Positions 1 to 14,016 of a stretch of 64,000 nt of DNA are shown in pieces. Each line of letters starts with the position of its first letter. Positions within the stretch are counted from its first letter, which is position 1. Where the stretch lies: the NCBI GenBank assembly GCA_963693305.1, contig OY855905.1, positions 16,184,237-16,248,236 on the forward strand, written 5' to 3'. Under the pieces are notes generated by a model. It ran no database searches and was not told the DNA's origin. It saw only the letters and a program-made list of their open reading frames with translations. A program made the translations under genes and the position numbers. This stretch comes from Meandrina meandrites (taxonomy: Eukaryota > Cnidaria > Anthozoa > Scleractinia > Meandrinidae).

Positions 1-275
1 AGGGCGTATACAGCTACTGAAACAGCCATCTTGCTGGCATCTGCAAATCCATGCAGGATTACTTTGGTCAGGCCTGCACCCACAACACTGCAGGGAATGC
101 TCATATAAGGAAACTTCTTCATATCATTTAGCCACTTAGCCATGGTTTGCATATGTCCTCTGGTACTTCTTCATCCCAATTTAGTTTTCTTAGGCAAACT
201 TCGCTGTACAGTATCTTTCCCACGATGACAACTGGCGGGGCAATTCCAAGCAGGTCAAAGTTACCATTGGTACTT
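1..275 (-). pseudogene. BEL/Pao retrotransposon pol fragment
   Basis: On the minus strand two overlapping frames read as the BEL/Pao region between reverse transcriptase and RNase H. The first (about 275 to 140) contains LLGIAPPVVIVGK and LNWDEEVPEDICKPW. After a frameshift near 143 the second runs to the window edge with KWLNDMKKFPYMSIPCS and LHGFADASKMAVSVAVYA, where the GFADAS motif begins the RNase H fold. These stretches are typical of Pao-type pol proteins (family knowledge). The element is cut by the window start, and the upstream side beyond about 275 does not read as pol, so this is a truncated relic. Non-functional because of the frameshift. Confidence 0.75.
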
Positions 276-1341
276 TCTGCCCCATAGAAAATCAATAGAA
301 TCGTCTTAAGTTTGCATGTGACCATCAAAGCAAAATTGAAAGCGAAGTTTATGTAATCGCTACCTGACAGAAGATTATCAGTGTCACGCTGTCCACGACA
401 AAGGTGAAATATTATGCAGCCGATTTTAAAATAAATTTGATGCAACGCTTAATTTAACAACAATCAAAGAAGGCAAGATCAAACTTATCATGCTCATAGA
501 TATTGTTGACAGATTCCCATTCCCATCTAATCGATTTGCACTAAAAAGTTGTTTCACAGGCCATCGAGTTCTCCACAAAATCAGACTTCACTGTTCAAAA
601 TTGCAATCATCTGCGAAAAAACATTCACACAAAATCAATATATTTTTAGCCATACAAACGTTTTACAACACAGAATACAAAAAGGGGTTGACAGATCGTT
701 GACAGACGTCACGCTACTCCCGTACAATCACAAATTCACCGCCAACCCGTTCCCAGGCCCTTACGTGGACTTCACACTCACCTGAGAGAGGAAGAGAACG
801 CCTAGGGACTAGGCTGGATCTTTTGCAATAACGTCACGAAATTTCGCGCCAAATCAATAACTGGGAAGGGGACGTTTTGGTACTAGGCTGCGAAAGGTCC
901 TTGGGTTTACAGATGGTTAACAGACGTCACGCGACTCCCGTAGTTTCGGGTAGTATTTTTTGTTCAGATTCTTTCTGTTTTACCTTTGTTGTCACAAACT
1001 TACAACCTAACTGAAATGCTAATAAACCCGATTTTACAGTATACTGTAAGCTGATAATTTGTGGTTACCATTTACAACAGAGCTTGCAATTAGGTTCCTC
1101 TCACCCAGTCTCAACAACTAGTTAAGACAAATAGTGCCGTAAATCGACACTAGTTCCCCTAACTGTATATAACATAACAAAACTAGATATAAATCAAATT
1201 GAAAAGTGAAATTACACACAATGAAAATAGTCCACACAGATTACCAAGCATCAAAAAATCATTTAAACTTCTAAGGAACGCCAATTCGAAAAACTAGCAG
1301 ACAAAACAGTCGTGGGCTTATAGGGCCCTTTGATTTTTGTC
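276..1341. other. Unassigned stretch with a short direct repeat
   Basis: No coding region, RNA gene or element ends are recognised. A near-identical 27-bp direct repeat containing ACAGACGTCACG occurs at 699-725 and 916-942, about 217 bp apart, so part of this region may be a diverged duplication. Confidence 0.4.
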
Positions 1342-1625
1342 GGTGACCAGACCCAAACTTGGCCAATTCGCGATCGGAACTTTGAATCATGCAACCTGGG
1401 ATGTATATTAACCGCACGGCCATTGGCCGAGCGCGGTTCTTGCTCTGCACGGGATTTATAATTTTTTTAGGTTTTTTAACCACGTGGCCATGGGCCGAGC
1501 GTGGTTCTTACTCTGCACAGGATTTATTTTTTTTCGTCGTCGTTTCTTTTTTCGTTGGTGACCAGATCCAAAACTCCACTCGGCCAAATCTTGATTGGGA
1601 CTTTACATCACGCAACCTTTGATGT
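1342..1625. repeat. Nested tandem duplication
   Basis: Two related blocks start with GGTGACCAGA(T/C)CCAAA (1342-1410 and 1557-1625). Between them a second pair of about 70 bp lies head to tail (about 1409-1477 and 1478-1545, both with GGCCGAGCG.GGTTCTT.CTCTGCAC). The repeats are diverged, so the event is old. Short frames across it are not credible genes. Confidence 0.6.
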
Positions 1626-2728
1626 TTATTCGCCAAAAGCAGTTGAAACATTACTGTACGGAAAATGTTACGGATATTGTTTTTTTATTGTGTATAAAGT
1701 ATACTTTTTTTGTTTTATCGAAGCGTTGGACACAAAGGGAATATTGAATTCACGAAAAAAAGGTATCACGCCAGCCATGGAATGTGCTGACGTTGCAGCT
1801 TTCACTTTCGCTACGTGACAAATAAGATTGTCTTTTCTTTGCAAGTTTATATCGGCAGAAGCGACGGTCATTAATTTATTTGCACTTCTGTAAGTATTTC
1901 CTGTGGGTTTAGGCAATTAACGTGAATTCTTTGGCTGTTTCATCAAAGCGAGTTCAGAGATTTGAATGAAAATTAAATATCTGCAAAGGTAAACAGTTGA
2001 GCGTGCCAGAACGTGCTGGGGTTACATCATTAGTAGGGAAAAACCCACCAAGGTAAAGATAGCCTTGGGTAACGCAAACCACGGGTTGTGTGACTCGCAT
2101 GATGACTTTGCTAGTCCTTTACTCATATTGCAAACAGATTAAATTTAACCGTGACTTATGAGAAAAAAAGCTTTTAATTAGCAAAAAATATAAGCACAGT
2201 TTTAAGTTGCTGGCAACTAACGTGACGTCATGGCATGAGATCACGTGGTTGTTTGGCTGAAAACCATTTTCGAGAGAAAAATGCAGTAACTTTCATGAGT
2301 TATAAAATCGTCAATTTGTTTCCCTACAATCTCAAACTAAAAGGAAATACGGCGAATAATCAAAAATTATAAAATGTCACTGAGATATTCGAGGTTAAAA
2401 ACAGACCTTTTCTTCACTTCACAAACCAAATGGTTCGAGGAAAATTGTCGTAAATAGATCTTGTGACGTCATATGCGTCGAGTTTCCTCGCTGAAGAAGA
2501 GTGAAAATACAGCAAAGCACTGTTGCATTGACACTCTCTTGGACTGGTCCAATACTTAAAATCCCGATTAAGCAATTGTCACATTCAAACTGTCCTCTAA
2601 AAGACAGATGTAGAGAACGGTCAAAGAGACATAAAAGAGAGGATTTTACGCCAACTGCATGCCACCTTTGCTCCGCAAATATCATCTGACATATTTTTCT
2701 CTGAAATTAAGCTTCGAGCAGAACCTTG
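1626..2728. other. Unassigned AT-rich stretch
   Basis: No gene or element ends are recognised. TGACGTCA-type palindromes occur near 2223 and 2463, but nothing supports a promoter function. Confidence 0.3.
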
Positions 2729-2730
2729 TA

Positions 2731-5361
2731 CAGTGGAACCTCGTTAATACGGACACCAAGGGGACAGGCCAAATTGTCCGTATTAAGCGGGGTCTCAGAA
2801 AAAAAAGTCAGGGATACATGTTTTCTCGACGTGAAGACGAAGGCAAACGTTTTTACGGCAACAAAATGTTGTTTAATTGTACTGTAACTGTAACAAATGC
2901 GAACTGTGAAATCTCTGACTAAAATCGATAGTTTTTACGAAAAGCTTACGATCTAGTCATACACTCGAACTAAACTTTACTAAACTCAACAGCGGAATTA
3001 TTTGGCAATGTCGCAACTTTACTATATACAAGAAATAAAACGCATTTCAACAACAACAGAACGTTTTCTATAAAGTTTCCTTTTTAACTGAAACTCATAA
3101 CTGTGCTTAAACTCTACCAACTCTTTGAAAAGTCGGTAACTTTACTTTGCACGGAAGCTTTTAGCCTGCGACACAAGCGATAGCTGCAGCAAAAGGCGAA
3201 GAAAGTGAAAGGGTCAAGCACCGGAAGTCACGCTATTAAGCTTCTCTTTGTAACAAAAAATTGGTTTTAACTCTTCGAGTTCTGTCATTATTTGACCAGG
3301 GTCCAGTGTCTTCAAGTTAGCAAATAATCGTGACATTGAAAATTCACAGTGCACAGATAAATAGTGTCCGCAAAGCGGGGTTGACAATGTATAAGAGTTT
3401 GTCACTCGGGACACGGAAAAGTGTCCATTGTCCGTATTAACGGGTGTCCGTATTACAGTGAGGACACTCGAACCATGAACACTTGACATTTGTTGGGGGC
3501 ATTTTTTTGACGATTAGCCAATGAGAGCTCTTCGTATAAACAATAGGACTAGCATTTTTTAGGCGCCGTCCAATCACAGCGGTGGGAGAAAAATGTAATG
3601 TTAGCTTTTTTATGTCAGCGTCACGACAATATTTTCTAATGTAAAATGGCCTACGTGCTTGCTAACTATGCTGGTAAGTCCATTTTTTGCTAGAATCAAG
3701 TTATCTTTCAAGACTTTATTGCCACCGAGTCTTTTTTAATGAATGCAAACTCGGTGTGAATCGACAGCAAGCGATCTACAACAATGGTAAAACTCTGCCT
3801 CAAGTTTATCGGGAAAGAGTGCTTGATCAACATCATCAAGGGTTTCGCAAAGACACATGTCACAAAATATGTGAGTGAGTAAGCGTCGGAGACTTAAATA
3901 CAGTTGTTCAATTCTACGAAGACAGAAACTCGTCTCTGGCTGGGCCGCGAAAAACACCGGTTCGAAATAAAATATCAACAGATGTTGTTGAATATGTGGA
4001 GTCGGAGAAATTTTGTAAACCTAGCGAGTCGAGTTTTCACCAAATAAAGTGCTCCCTCAAACAAAACTCATCTTTGACTGCGAATGAAACTGAAATAGCG
4101 ATTAGCGAAGCTAAGTCAAAAATAAAGTCTAGCAAATTCAATCGCATACGTCAGAAAATGCGGCTGTCTGATTGACAACTTTGTTGTTCTGAGCTCCTAT
4201 TTTTATCTGACACGACCTTACACATGAAACAAATAAACTCGCTCTTGCTGCTTAACAACGTAAATCTTCAAATACAGGCGCATTTAGACACAATATACAT
4301 TAAAAACAAAACTTTATTGAATAGAAAGTGTTCCGATTCAAAATACGTGCAGCAAATTAGCTCAAATTGCATACTTTAGAGACGCGGATGTCTGATTCTG
4401 CTGCTATTTTTATCTTATCCGTGAGAACTTGCTGCTACACAATGCAAATTTTCTTCAGTAAGACACAAAATATATGTGACAAAAAATACTTTATTACACT
4501 GAAAATATAGGAACTGTTCTGATTCAACGTAGTTGTCACGTTATAGAGTGCATGAATTAATGCATGAATTAATTTACATAACCCGCACTTGCCATGTGTA
4601 TAAATACCAGTACGGTGAATTTGTAGCAGGAATGAAAACACAGAAATAAAAACACGACCAGCTACAGTTTACCGCAGCATAACATGAGTAAAGTACAATT
4701 TTACCATCCATTTGCATGCAATCCCTTTTTTCCGTTCACTGCACTCGGAGAGGGTCAACAATTATACTCTTCGATAACACTTGGCAATCTCCAGTCGTAA
4801 TTTTCCTATAAAGGAACTTTATTTCGCAGCACTCGCTGGAGAATCGTTAAGTCTCTATCCAAGGTAGATCGATCTAAGTATTTGCCTTATAGCAAAGAAA
4901 CTTGATTCAGCTCGTTGGCAGAAAACGTGTCTTTCCGCCAGTATAAACAGCTTATCGGGAGACGGGAAGAATGAGTCCAAATCATCAGAATTCACGTTAG
5001 CCAGTGACCGCCGTGAGCGGAACCCCCTGCTTTCGAACTGGAGCAAAAGTTTTTCCAATTTCATGCCCGGAGATAATGATTTGAGCCACATAAACTTCAC
5101 TCTTGTCAGCCATGATCGTATATTTCACTCTCAATTTGACTCAGCTGATGAAAATGTACAAACCTCGTTACGAAGTTACTTCGTGATTGGATGATTCCAA
5201 AAAGCGCGAAAAAAGTCTTTGGTGTTCATGGTTCGAGTGTCCGCACTGTAAGCGGGTTAATTTAAGAGAAAATGTATGAGGTTTTCGTCGAGACTAACGA
5301 AACTGTCCGTATTTCCGGGGTGTCCATATTAAGCGGGTGTCCGTAAAGTGGGGTTCCACTG
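2731..5361. mobile_element. pogo/Tigger-like TIR transposon, non-autonomous
   Basis: The ends read CAGTGGAACCTCGTTAATAC at 2731 and the inverted GGGGTTCCACTG at 5361, with TA on each side (2729-2730, 5362-5363), the target duplication of Tc1/mariner/pogo elements. Subterminal repeats of GTCCGTATTA..GGGT occur at both ends and again near 3420-3460 and 5220-5340. A second inverted pair (about 3456-3489 and 5219-5250) suggests an internal or duplicated end. No DDE transposase is readable. Two short frames inside are unexplained: plus strand 3885-4175, without a start codon, and minus strand 5114-4855, whose segment LEKLLLQFESRGF..SL..V...DLD loosely resembles a SAM domain with a frameshift after a MADKSEV start. 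Confidence 0.75.
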
Positions 5362-5363
5362 TA

Positions 5364-6003
5364 CTGTCATGCTCTGTGGTCCGAGGTTTATCCCAGAAAC
5401 TTCAAATGAGATCTGGCGCTGCACCAACTAATACCAACTTGGAAAGAAAGCCATAAAACAAAGGCACTGATAAAAATCGTTTGGGAACGCAGAAAGCTAG
5501 AGGTAAAGTCGCAAAAAAATAAACAAACACGTTGACTGGGAACCCGTTGTTGTACTTTCTTGCATCAGATTTAACTTAACAGATGCACAGACTACTTTTT
5601 TTTATGTTACCCTAGTCACGTCATAAACATCTACAAAATTATAACTTTGGTTATTGTGAATCGCGAGTCCTAAATATTATGGAAAGTACAGCAAAGGAAT
5701 GTTGCATAAATCTAGCAGCATGTGAGTGTGTTTTGACTGGTTGGGAAGACAATAAATTGGCTCCTGCCTAGCCAAGATCCCCCTTAATTTTTCTTCGCTC
5801 ACTTTGACCATAGGCCTGAAACAGGCTTCAGCAACCCCTCCTTTACGTGTCATGACATAAAATAAATAGCAGACAGAACTCTGATTCGACTAAAAGAAAA
5901 TGTCACATCGTGTTTCAATCTTTCAAAAGTTAATTAGATTGCCAAAGAGAGTGAGCTTAAAGGTCAGTTTTTCAGATACTTCAAGCTGCGTTAGTCTACC
6001 AAG
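5364..6003. other. Unassigned stretch
   Basis: AT-rich sequence between two mobile elements. No gene, repeat or element end recognised. Confidence 0.3.
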
Positions 6004-6008
6004 CAAAC

Positions 6009-6163
6009 TGTGACGTGTTGCGTGACGCGTCATTACGTTGTTATGTCACTCATTCCCGTATTTGGCTGGCGTCAGCTCCATGTGCTTTTACTTGAAGAGC
6101 TTGTGTTGGTTAGACTTCTGTTGTCCTGTTTTCTCTGGTTTAGCTGCGAGGCGTATTGATACA
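6009..6163 (+). repeat. 5' LTR
   Basis: 155-bp left long terminal repeat, TG...CA ends. It is similar but not identical to the 138-bp right copy; the two differ by substitutions and a small deletion around 9120-9125. Confidence 0.85.
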
Positions 6164-6207
6164 TGGTGGCAGCGAGTGGGGAATGTTAAGTGTTTTCTAT
6201 TTAATAG

Positions 6208-7066
6208 ATGCGTACTCTAGGAGTTGAAGCTGATGGCGTTGCATCTTCTGCACAAGCGTCGAATGATGCTCAAATGAATCGATTATCATTACCACATGTA
6301 AAACCACCCGCTCCTCTCAATCTTACATTACTGTACAGCAAAATAGTACATGCTATGGAAGAAAAACTGGATTTACTACGCGGTGGTGGAGAAAATTACC
6401 AGCCAAGATGTTCAATATCAAAAAGCCTAATTTCTCTGTACTTTGGACCAGAGTGCACTGGATATATTCAACGCATTTCCATACAACAACGATTCTGACA
6501 TGGTCGACACCATAATTGCCAAGTTTGACGAGTATTTCACGGGTGAAATAAAGGAGAGCTAGATTTAAAGAAATGTATTGATATTTGCCGCACTTCTGAA
6601 AGCGAAAAAACTCAACTGCAGGCGATTGGCGCTACTTAAAAGATTGAAGAGATCCACTGGGTTGACTGATCGCGTTGAAAATGTGACAGTCGAAGTGACC
6701 CCCCCCCCCCCCCCCCCCCCTGAACGCTCCTCTGACAAGAGAATCCCACAGTTACGAAAGCTAAAGTTCAAATTTCTGCTTGCAGACTCATGTTCTGAAA
6801 AAAGAGTTGTGTCATGCATGGGGTAAAAAGTCTAACAAATGTGGTAAATGAATCACTGGATGGGCTCAGAAGTTTGTGAGTCGAAAGGAAAGGTGCACTC
6901 GGTTAATGAAGACTGTGACTCCTCTGACTCTGACTCTGATGTGGCCTCCATTAACACCCTTAATGCCCTTGTCAGTGACGTCTCATCAAAAAAGACAAGG
7001 CAATTTATTGTGAAATGTACATCACCTCCAACCCAGTCAGACTGCAAATTGACTGTGATATGGTGA
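6208..7066 (+). pseudogene. Gypsy gag/protease-region remnants
   Basis: The first frame (6208-6498) starts at ATG soon after the primer-binding site and contains LPHVKPPAPLNL, which resembles the N-terminal region of Gypsy gag proteins. It ends early. Downstream, 6780-7066 carries a Cys-rich segment and an acidic serine stretch (CDSSDSDSDVASINTL) like the gag-protease linker. A 22-base C run near 6700-6721 sits between them and probably contributes to frame loss. Assignment rests on position and composition more than on motifs. Confidence 0.55.
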
Positions 7067-7259
7067 ATTCTGTTGTTGTTTAAACTGAGCTCACCCCACT
7101 GCTAAGCTGCAGGACAGCTGAGAACATGAATCTGATCACAGTCAACTATGACAAGTTTGATAGCGTCAGTTGAGTTGTTGATGGCGAACATCATATCTCG
7201 CAAGATATTGGCACCTTACCTGGCTCTGTGTCTTACCATCAAACCTGATGTAGAGCCAG

Positions 7260-8207
7260 CCCTTTGCCCGCCAAAAAGGCAACGTGTTGAGCTGCGAGAC
7301 CAGCAATGGTTAACAAGAGCTTGACAAACTAGTTGATTTTGGAGTTCTCACCGCAGTAGATGAATCCACCGACTGGGTAACACCGATAGCAGCCGCAAGC
7401 AAAAAGGATGGAAGTCTTCAGATCTGCATAGGTCCATGGTCCCTTAAACTTGCATTGAAGCGGGAGTACTGCCAGCTCTCCAGTACTCGAAGGCATCCTC
7501 CCTGATCTCGGGAAGGTATGGTCATTGGCACTGTACCTTGAAAGAAGAATCAAGTCTGCTAACCACCATCTCCACCCCATTCGGGAGGTACTGGTGGACA
7601 CGTCTCCCATTTGGACCCTCCGCTTGCTCTGAAATCTTCCAAAAACGACTCCATCAAGCCCTGGAAGGACTGGTGGGTGTTGCCTGCATAGCTGATGACA
7701 TATTAATATATGGTGTTGGAGACACCATCGAGGATGCCATGCAAGATCATGACAAAAACCTCAAATTACTGCAAAGAGATATCCATTCAGCTCAACAAGG
7801 ACAAAGTGACCATGAAAGTGATGCAACTGGACTTCATGGGGCACCAACTACCGGTAACTTCACACAGACTGAAACCTGATCCATGAAAGGTAGAAGTGAT
7901 CCTAAAGCTGCAAACGCTGAAGTCCAAGGAGGACATTGAGAGACTTAATGGAACTGTCAATTATCTTGCAAAATATCTCCCAAAGCTTTCTGAAGTCATG
8001 GAGCCACTATTAAGACTCGCACAAAAGGGCGTCGATTGGTACTGGGGCAATGCTGAAGTCAGGGCATTCAACGAAGTGAAACAACTGGTCATCCAAGCTC
8101 CTATCCTGTCGTACTACAGTCCCGACAGAGAGCTTGCCATACACTGCGATGTCAGCAGCACGGGAGTTGGTACTACGCTTATGCAAGAAGGTCGCCCACT
8201 GTCATAA
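7260..8207 (+). pseudogene. Gypsy reverse transcriptase and RNase H remnant
   Basis: Across three frames this reads as Gypsy pol. GVLTAVDESTDWVTPIAA..KKDGSLQICI lies at about 7345-7430, SSLLTTISTPFGRYWWTRLP at about 7545-7600, and FQKRLHQALEGLVGVACIAD with ADDILIYG at about 7640-7715. The A-D-D is the catalytic pair of the polymerase. The frame at 7896-8207 continues with the RNase H-side linker (LNGTVNYLAKYLPKLSEVMEP, LAIHCDVSSTGVGTTLMQEG). Several frameshifts and stops break the gene. The coding remnant ends close to the MITE at 8238. Confidence 0.85.
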
Positions 8208-8237
8208 GAGACTTGTTGAGACTGGTTGTGTGCCTAA

Positions 8238-8919
8238 AGCCTGGTTTACACTAGCGACGGAAGCGGAGTCGGAATCGGAAGAAAGTTTTGATCTAGTGTG
8301 AATCTGCGCGACGGAAGCGGAATCGTAAGACTCGCTTTCAGCGTAAGCCTCGCTTTCATTTGCAAACATTCAAGATGGCGGACCCGGGAGATGAAGAGAG
8401 ACTGCTGTTTTTAATTTGCTTTTGCTTTTTCTTCTCATACAACGAAGAACACGTCTGCAACGGAACCAGAGAAGGAGAAGGTTGTGGGTACGTGGAGTAT
8501 TTTTAAAAAGGAAAAGTCAAGGCGAATTTGGAAACCTTGTGAGACAACTTCGTACGTCAGACAGAGAGCTCTACTTTCGATATGTTGTCAGTTTTGTATT
8601 TTGGTTTTCAAAGTGATTGCGAGTGTTTTACAAACTTGTTCGACGTCCCAGATGCATGAAATAAAATATAACACACACCTCTACATAGTTTTTTGATTGG
8701 CTGATAATTCCGCTTCAGCTTCCGATTCCGTTCACCTTGTTCTCACTGCATCGGAAGCGACGGAAGCGGAAGCGGAATCTGAAGTAAAAGAAACTCTTCT
8801 GATCCTTCTGACTCCAATTCCGTAGAGCCTCCGACTCCGATTCCGATTCCATTTTTTGATTTACACTGGATCGGAACGCTCCTTGCGCTTCCGATTCCGT
8901 CGGTAGTGTGAACCAGCCT
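8238..8919. mobile_element. MITE with TAA duplication inside Gypsy
   Basis: Ends AGCCTGGTTTACACTAGCGA (8238) and inverted TAGTGTGAACCAGCCT (8919), flanked by TAA on both sides (8235-8237, 8920-8922). A three-base TWA duplication fits PIF/Harbinger. The subterminal region is built from degenerate GGAAGCGGAATCGGA units in both orientations. No transposase frame is present. Confidence 0.75.
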
Positions 8920-9071
8920 TAAGAAACTTTGCTCCTAATCATTGGACGTAATAGACTTTATAGACATTGAACACTTATCATCGAACATTCAGTGCTTTGC
9001 ATGATACAGTTTGCATAGCTTAGTTATTTTATTCTATTTCATGTTAACTTGTTTTTCTATATTGGAGGAGA

Positions 9072-9209
9072 TGTGACATGTTGCGTGACGCGTCATTACG
9101 TTGTTACGTTACTCATTCCCCGCATGTGCTTTTGCTTGACGAAAATTTGTGTTTGTTAAACTTCTGTTGTCTTGTTTTCTCTGGTTTAGCGGCGAAGCAT
9201 ATTGATGCA
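9072..9209 (+). repeat. 3' LTR
   Basis: 138-bp right long terminal repeat of the Gypsy element, preceded by a short polypurine tract and followed by the CAAAC target duplication. Confidence 0.85.
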
Positions 9210-9263
9210 CAAACCATTTTATCATATAAAAGGCAAACACACATACATATCATCTTTTACTTA

Positions 9264-9445
9264 AGAAATAAAGAAGCCTAAGCCATATTTTATACTGTCA
9301 TAAAACACGACGGGTATTTGAGAACACGAGGGAAATGTAGAAAACATGAGCCATAGGCGAATGTTTTCTACATTTCTCGAGTGTTCTCAAATGCCCGGAG
9401 TGTTTTATGACAGTATAAATCATGGCTTAGGCTTTTTTCTTTGCT
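9264..9445. repeat. Imperfect long hairpin
   Basis: Two arms of about 83-88 bases (about 9264-9346 and 9356-9445) are reverse complements around a short loop, sharing GCCTAAGCCAT, ACTGTCATAAAACAC and GAAATGTAGAAAACAT. This looks like a foldback element or a TIR end pair brought together. No target duplication was identified. Confidence 0.7.
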
Positions 9446-10767
9446 TTATGAAAGAGATTTTAGACGCCGCGAGTGAAAAGTTAAATTAAAATACTTGTAA
9501 ATGTACAACAAGAGCGACTGAACGAAGATGAAAGGCAGCAAATAGTTTACGGGAAGACCAGAAAACTGACACAATTTCATGCAGTGTTCGACGTAAGTTT
9601 GTTACCTTTCAATCTTGATCTTGTCTTTTTGAACTTCAATAACCTTCACCGACTCTGAGTGCAATTTCGTCCCAGCATAATGTAGTAGTCTTGATGACAG
9701 CCGTGGAGCCGTAAACAAGTACAATATGTAAACACTTGCTTCGCTCGTCCTGCACAAGGCGCATAATTTCCAGAAAAGCTATTGCTTCGGATCTTACCGT
9801 AAACCTTAATTCTTGTCACAATTTTCCAGCATGAATAGACGATTTAAGAGGAGATTGTCTAGGAAAATCTTCGAAAGAAAACTCTCTCGCTCGCTGTCGT
9901 TGCGTGTTTCATTCAACTCAAGGAGTGAACACCGAGCCACAATTTTTCCCGCCTCCTCATACTATCACTTCGTTTACATCAAAATGAAATGTCCAGTGGA
10001 TTTATACTTCAGTAAAAAGCAATTTAATAAAACAAATATTCCATTCGCCCTTGTTGGATACGAGTGGTTATAGCCAACGAGACGCGAAGCACTCGAAGAA
10101 AGCTGACGAAAAACAATAAAACATGATTTTTCTATGTTTTATACTCTGATAAAACATAGGTTTTTGGCCAATCAGAGTGCGCGCAGACTCCTATCTATAT
10201 TATAATGACGAATAAGGAAGATGGAGACTTAACAGCAGTTGTAATTGTATTTATTAGGCTGACCAATCTACCTAGCCAATTCTTTCGTTATCGATATCAT
10301 AAACGCCCCCATCGGATTCACTTGAAAAATTGATTTATTCATTGCTGATACCGGTGGCTCGAACTGATATGGCTGTATTTGAATGTTCTGAAAGCTTGAA
10401 TCAAGGTTTTCATCGGTTTTAACCAATGGGTAAATCCATCAAACAAACCAAAGGATTTGCAATGACATTTACGAGGTTCAAACAGGCTCACTACACGTGA
10501 CGTCACAAATTCATATATTCGTTTCCATTCCAAGCGCGGCCATTTCTGAGCCGTTGGAAATCGCAGGATTTTCAGCTCCTAAACGCCACAATTCGTACAA
10601 AAACCATTTTTGAGAGCTGATTATGATTAGCTTTGCCACAAAGGACAGTTTTTGGACAAAAGAAATTTTTTTCTAATTTCGTTGCATTTGACCTTTAAGT
10701 TATAAGGACTTTAAGCTAAATTTTAGAATATGCTGTTGCTGTGGTAACCAGTGATACCAATGATTGG

Positions 10768-10769
<2 letters not shown>
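9446..10769. other. Unassigned stretch
   Basis: No recognised gene. The frame at 9813-10073 is open for 86 codons with a basic N-terminal half, but it has no recognisable domain. Around 10100-10170 a short palindromic AAAACAT..ATGTTTTAT region resembles the hairpin motif at 9280-9430. Confidence 0.3.

Positions 10770-10817
<48 letters not shown>
10770..10817. repeat. (TTA)n microsatellite
   Basis: About 15 to 16 TTA units. In this genome such runs also end SINE/LINE-like sequences (36895-36940, 59496-59512), so it may be the tail of a degraded retroposon. Confidence 0.9.
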
Positions 10818-12789
<1,972 letters not shown>

Positions 12790-13680
12790 ATAAGCCAAGT
12801 CCAATGGGAGCTCCGCCAAGGAGTCGCCATCACCTCCAGTTTGTAATATCCGCTCTATTCTGAGGTAGTGACGTGCACTACTTGGAGTTTTTCAACCAAC
12901 ATGGTCCATAACGGTTTGCAAATCTACTCCAGACTTTGATAGCACAGCCACTCCGCAATCCATGCAATGTAATACTGTGGTTAGGTGAACAAACGACTTT
13001 GCGCTGTTAACGAATCCAATGGTCCTATGGCTATCTCCCCCGGAAGACCTTGTAAGACAAAACAAGTAACCTTGTCGTACCGAAATACCCAGCAATTCAC
13101 TCACTGAGATGTAAACTTCTATAGCCGTGACTGGGCAGAGCGAGATGGTGTAACGTTTTAAAGGAAATAATTAAAATTGAGGGAGCCATCGCGCAGAGTT
13201 TTGGTTTACAAGGTTAAAAAGTAAACCCTCCTTTCGAGGAAAATACAGTAATTCCTGAGTTTTAACTCTACCGAGATCGCATGCCCTGTCCCCAGCGAAA
13301 AATAGAGTCTTGAAAAAGGCCACTTCCCGAGTTAAAAAGAAGAGTTGAGACGAGAAAAGATCATGTTTATTGACAAGACTCCCAATATATGCTGCTACGG
13401 CTGCGAAGTCTGAGATAAAGAAGGGATCAGCTTGAGAAGGCAGGACTCTTGATTCTAGTTGTTCGATTCGTACTGCCGCTAAATACTCCTTTACCAACTC
13501 TGACGCCGCTGGGTTTCCATAACGCGGCATAAACGAGTCATCACCACCACATCACCACCAGCAGCCGAAAATAGAGAATCGACAGTTCCAAAAGCCAAAG
13601 CTGTCCTTCCAAATGAAGAAGCTCACGATATCTTCCGGAATCGCGGAGGAGGTGCCTCGTTTGGGGGTTAAACTGCATAA
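12790..13680 (-). pseudogene. Tyrosine recombinase of a DIRS-like element, broken
   Basis: Read on the minus strand. About 13680-13600 gives an N-terminal segment (SAIPEDIVSFFIWKDSFG). The frame 13530-13171 gives YGNPAASELVKEYLAAVR and FKTLFFAGDRACDLGRVKTQ, the latter holding the first catalytic Arg of tyrosine recombinases. The frame 13104-12892 gives LQTVMDHVG followed, across a stop, by KTPSSARHYLRIERIL with the nucleophile Tyr. The expected His-x-x-Arg box reads LHCMDCG, so the second Arg is lost, and the Trp after DHVG is a stop codon. Inactive. Together with the upstream RNase H relic the layout matches DIRS/Ngaro-type retrotransposons, in which recombinase follows pol. Confidence 0.8.
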
Positions 13681-14016
13681 GAAAGTTGTCAATTCTTTTT
13701 CTAAATTCGACTTTTGCTTTGTGTAAGCGGTGGAAGCCCGTCTATCTCTAAGCTCTCTTTTCCTCCTCTCGATGTAATTGAAATCTATGGGGGCTTCAGA
13801 GGTGACAAGACCGTCATAGGAATCGTGTTATGTTCATATCCACACCACTGGCAAAAGCGGAAGTTCTTTCGTTCGGATAACAACATTTGGGGCAGCTCAC
13901 CGAAGGCACAAATAACTTCAGGACTTTAGGCAAAGGCTGCAACGAAAAGGAGCAAGCAAAAAGCAGTATTTCAGTTAGAATTTCTGTCTCTCTGGCTTTT
14001 TTTTACTTAAGTCTAT

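Larger units (their letters stand above)
6009..9209 (+). mobile_element. Gypsy-type LTR retrotransposon, decayed
   Basis: A short LTR at 6009-6163 (TGTGACGTGTTGCG...GATACA) recurs at 9072-9209 (TGTGACATGTTGCG...GATGCA). Both begin TG and end CA, and the element is flanked by the 5-bp duplication CAAAC (6004-6008, 9210-9214). A TGGTGGCAGCGAGTGGGG primer-binding-like sequence follows the left LTR, and a purine run (TTGGAGGAGA) precedes the right one. Between them lie gag, protease-region and reverse transcriptase remnants in several frames, and a MITE (8238-8919). Integrase was not found, so the element is internally deleted. LTRs of about 140-155 bp are short for Gypsy. Confidence 0.85.
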
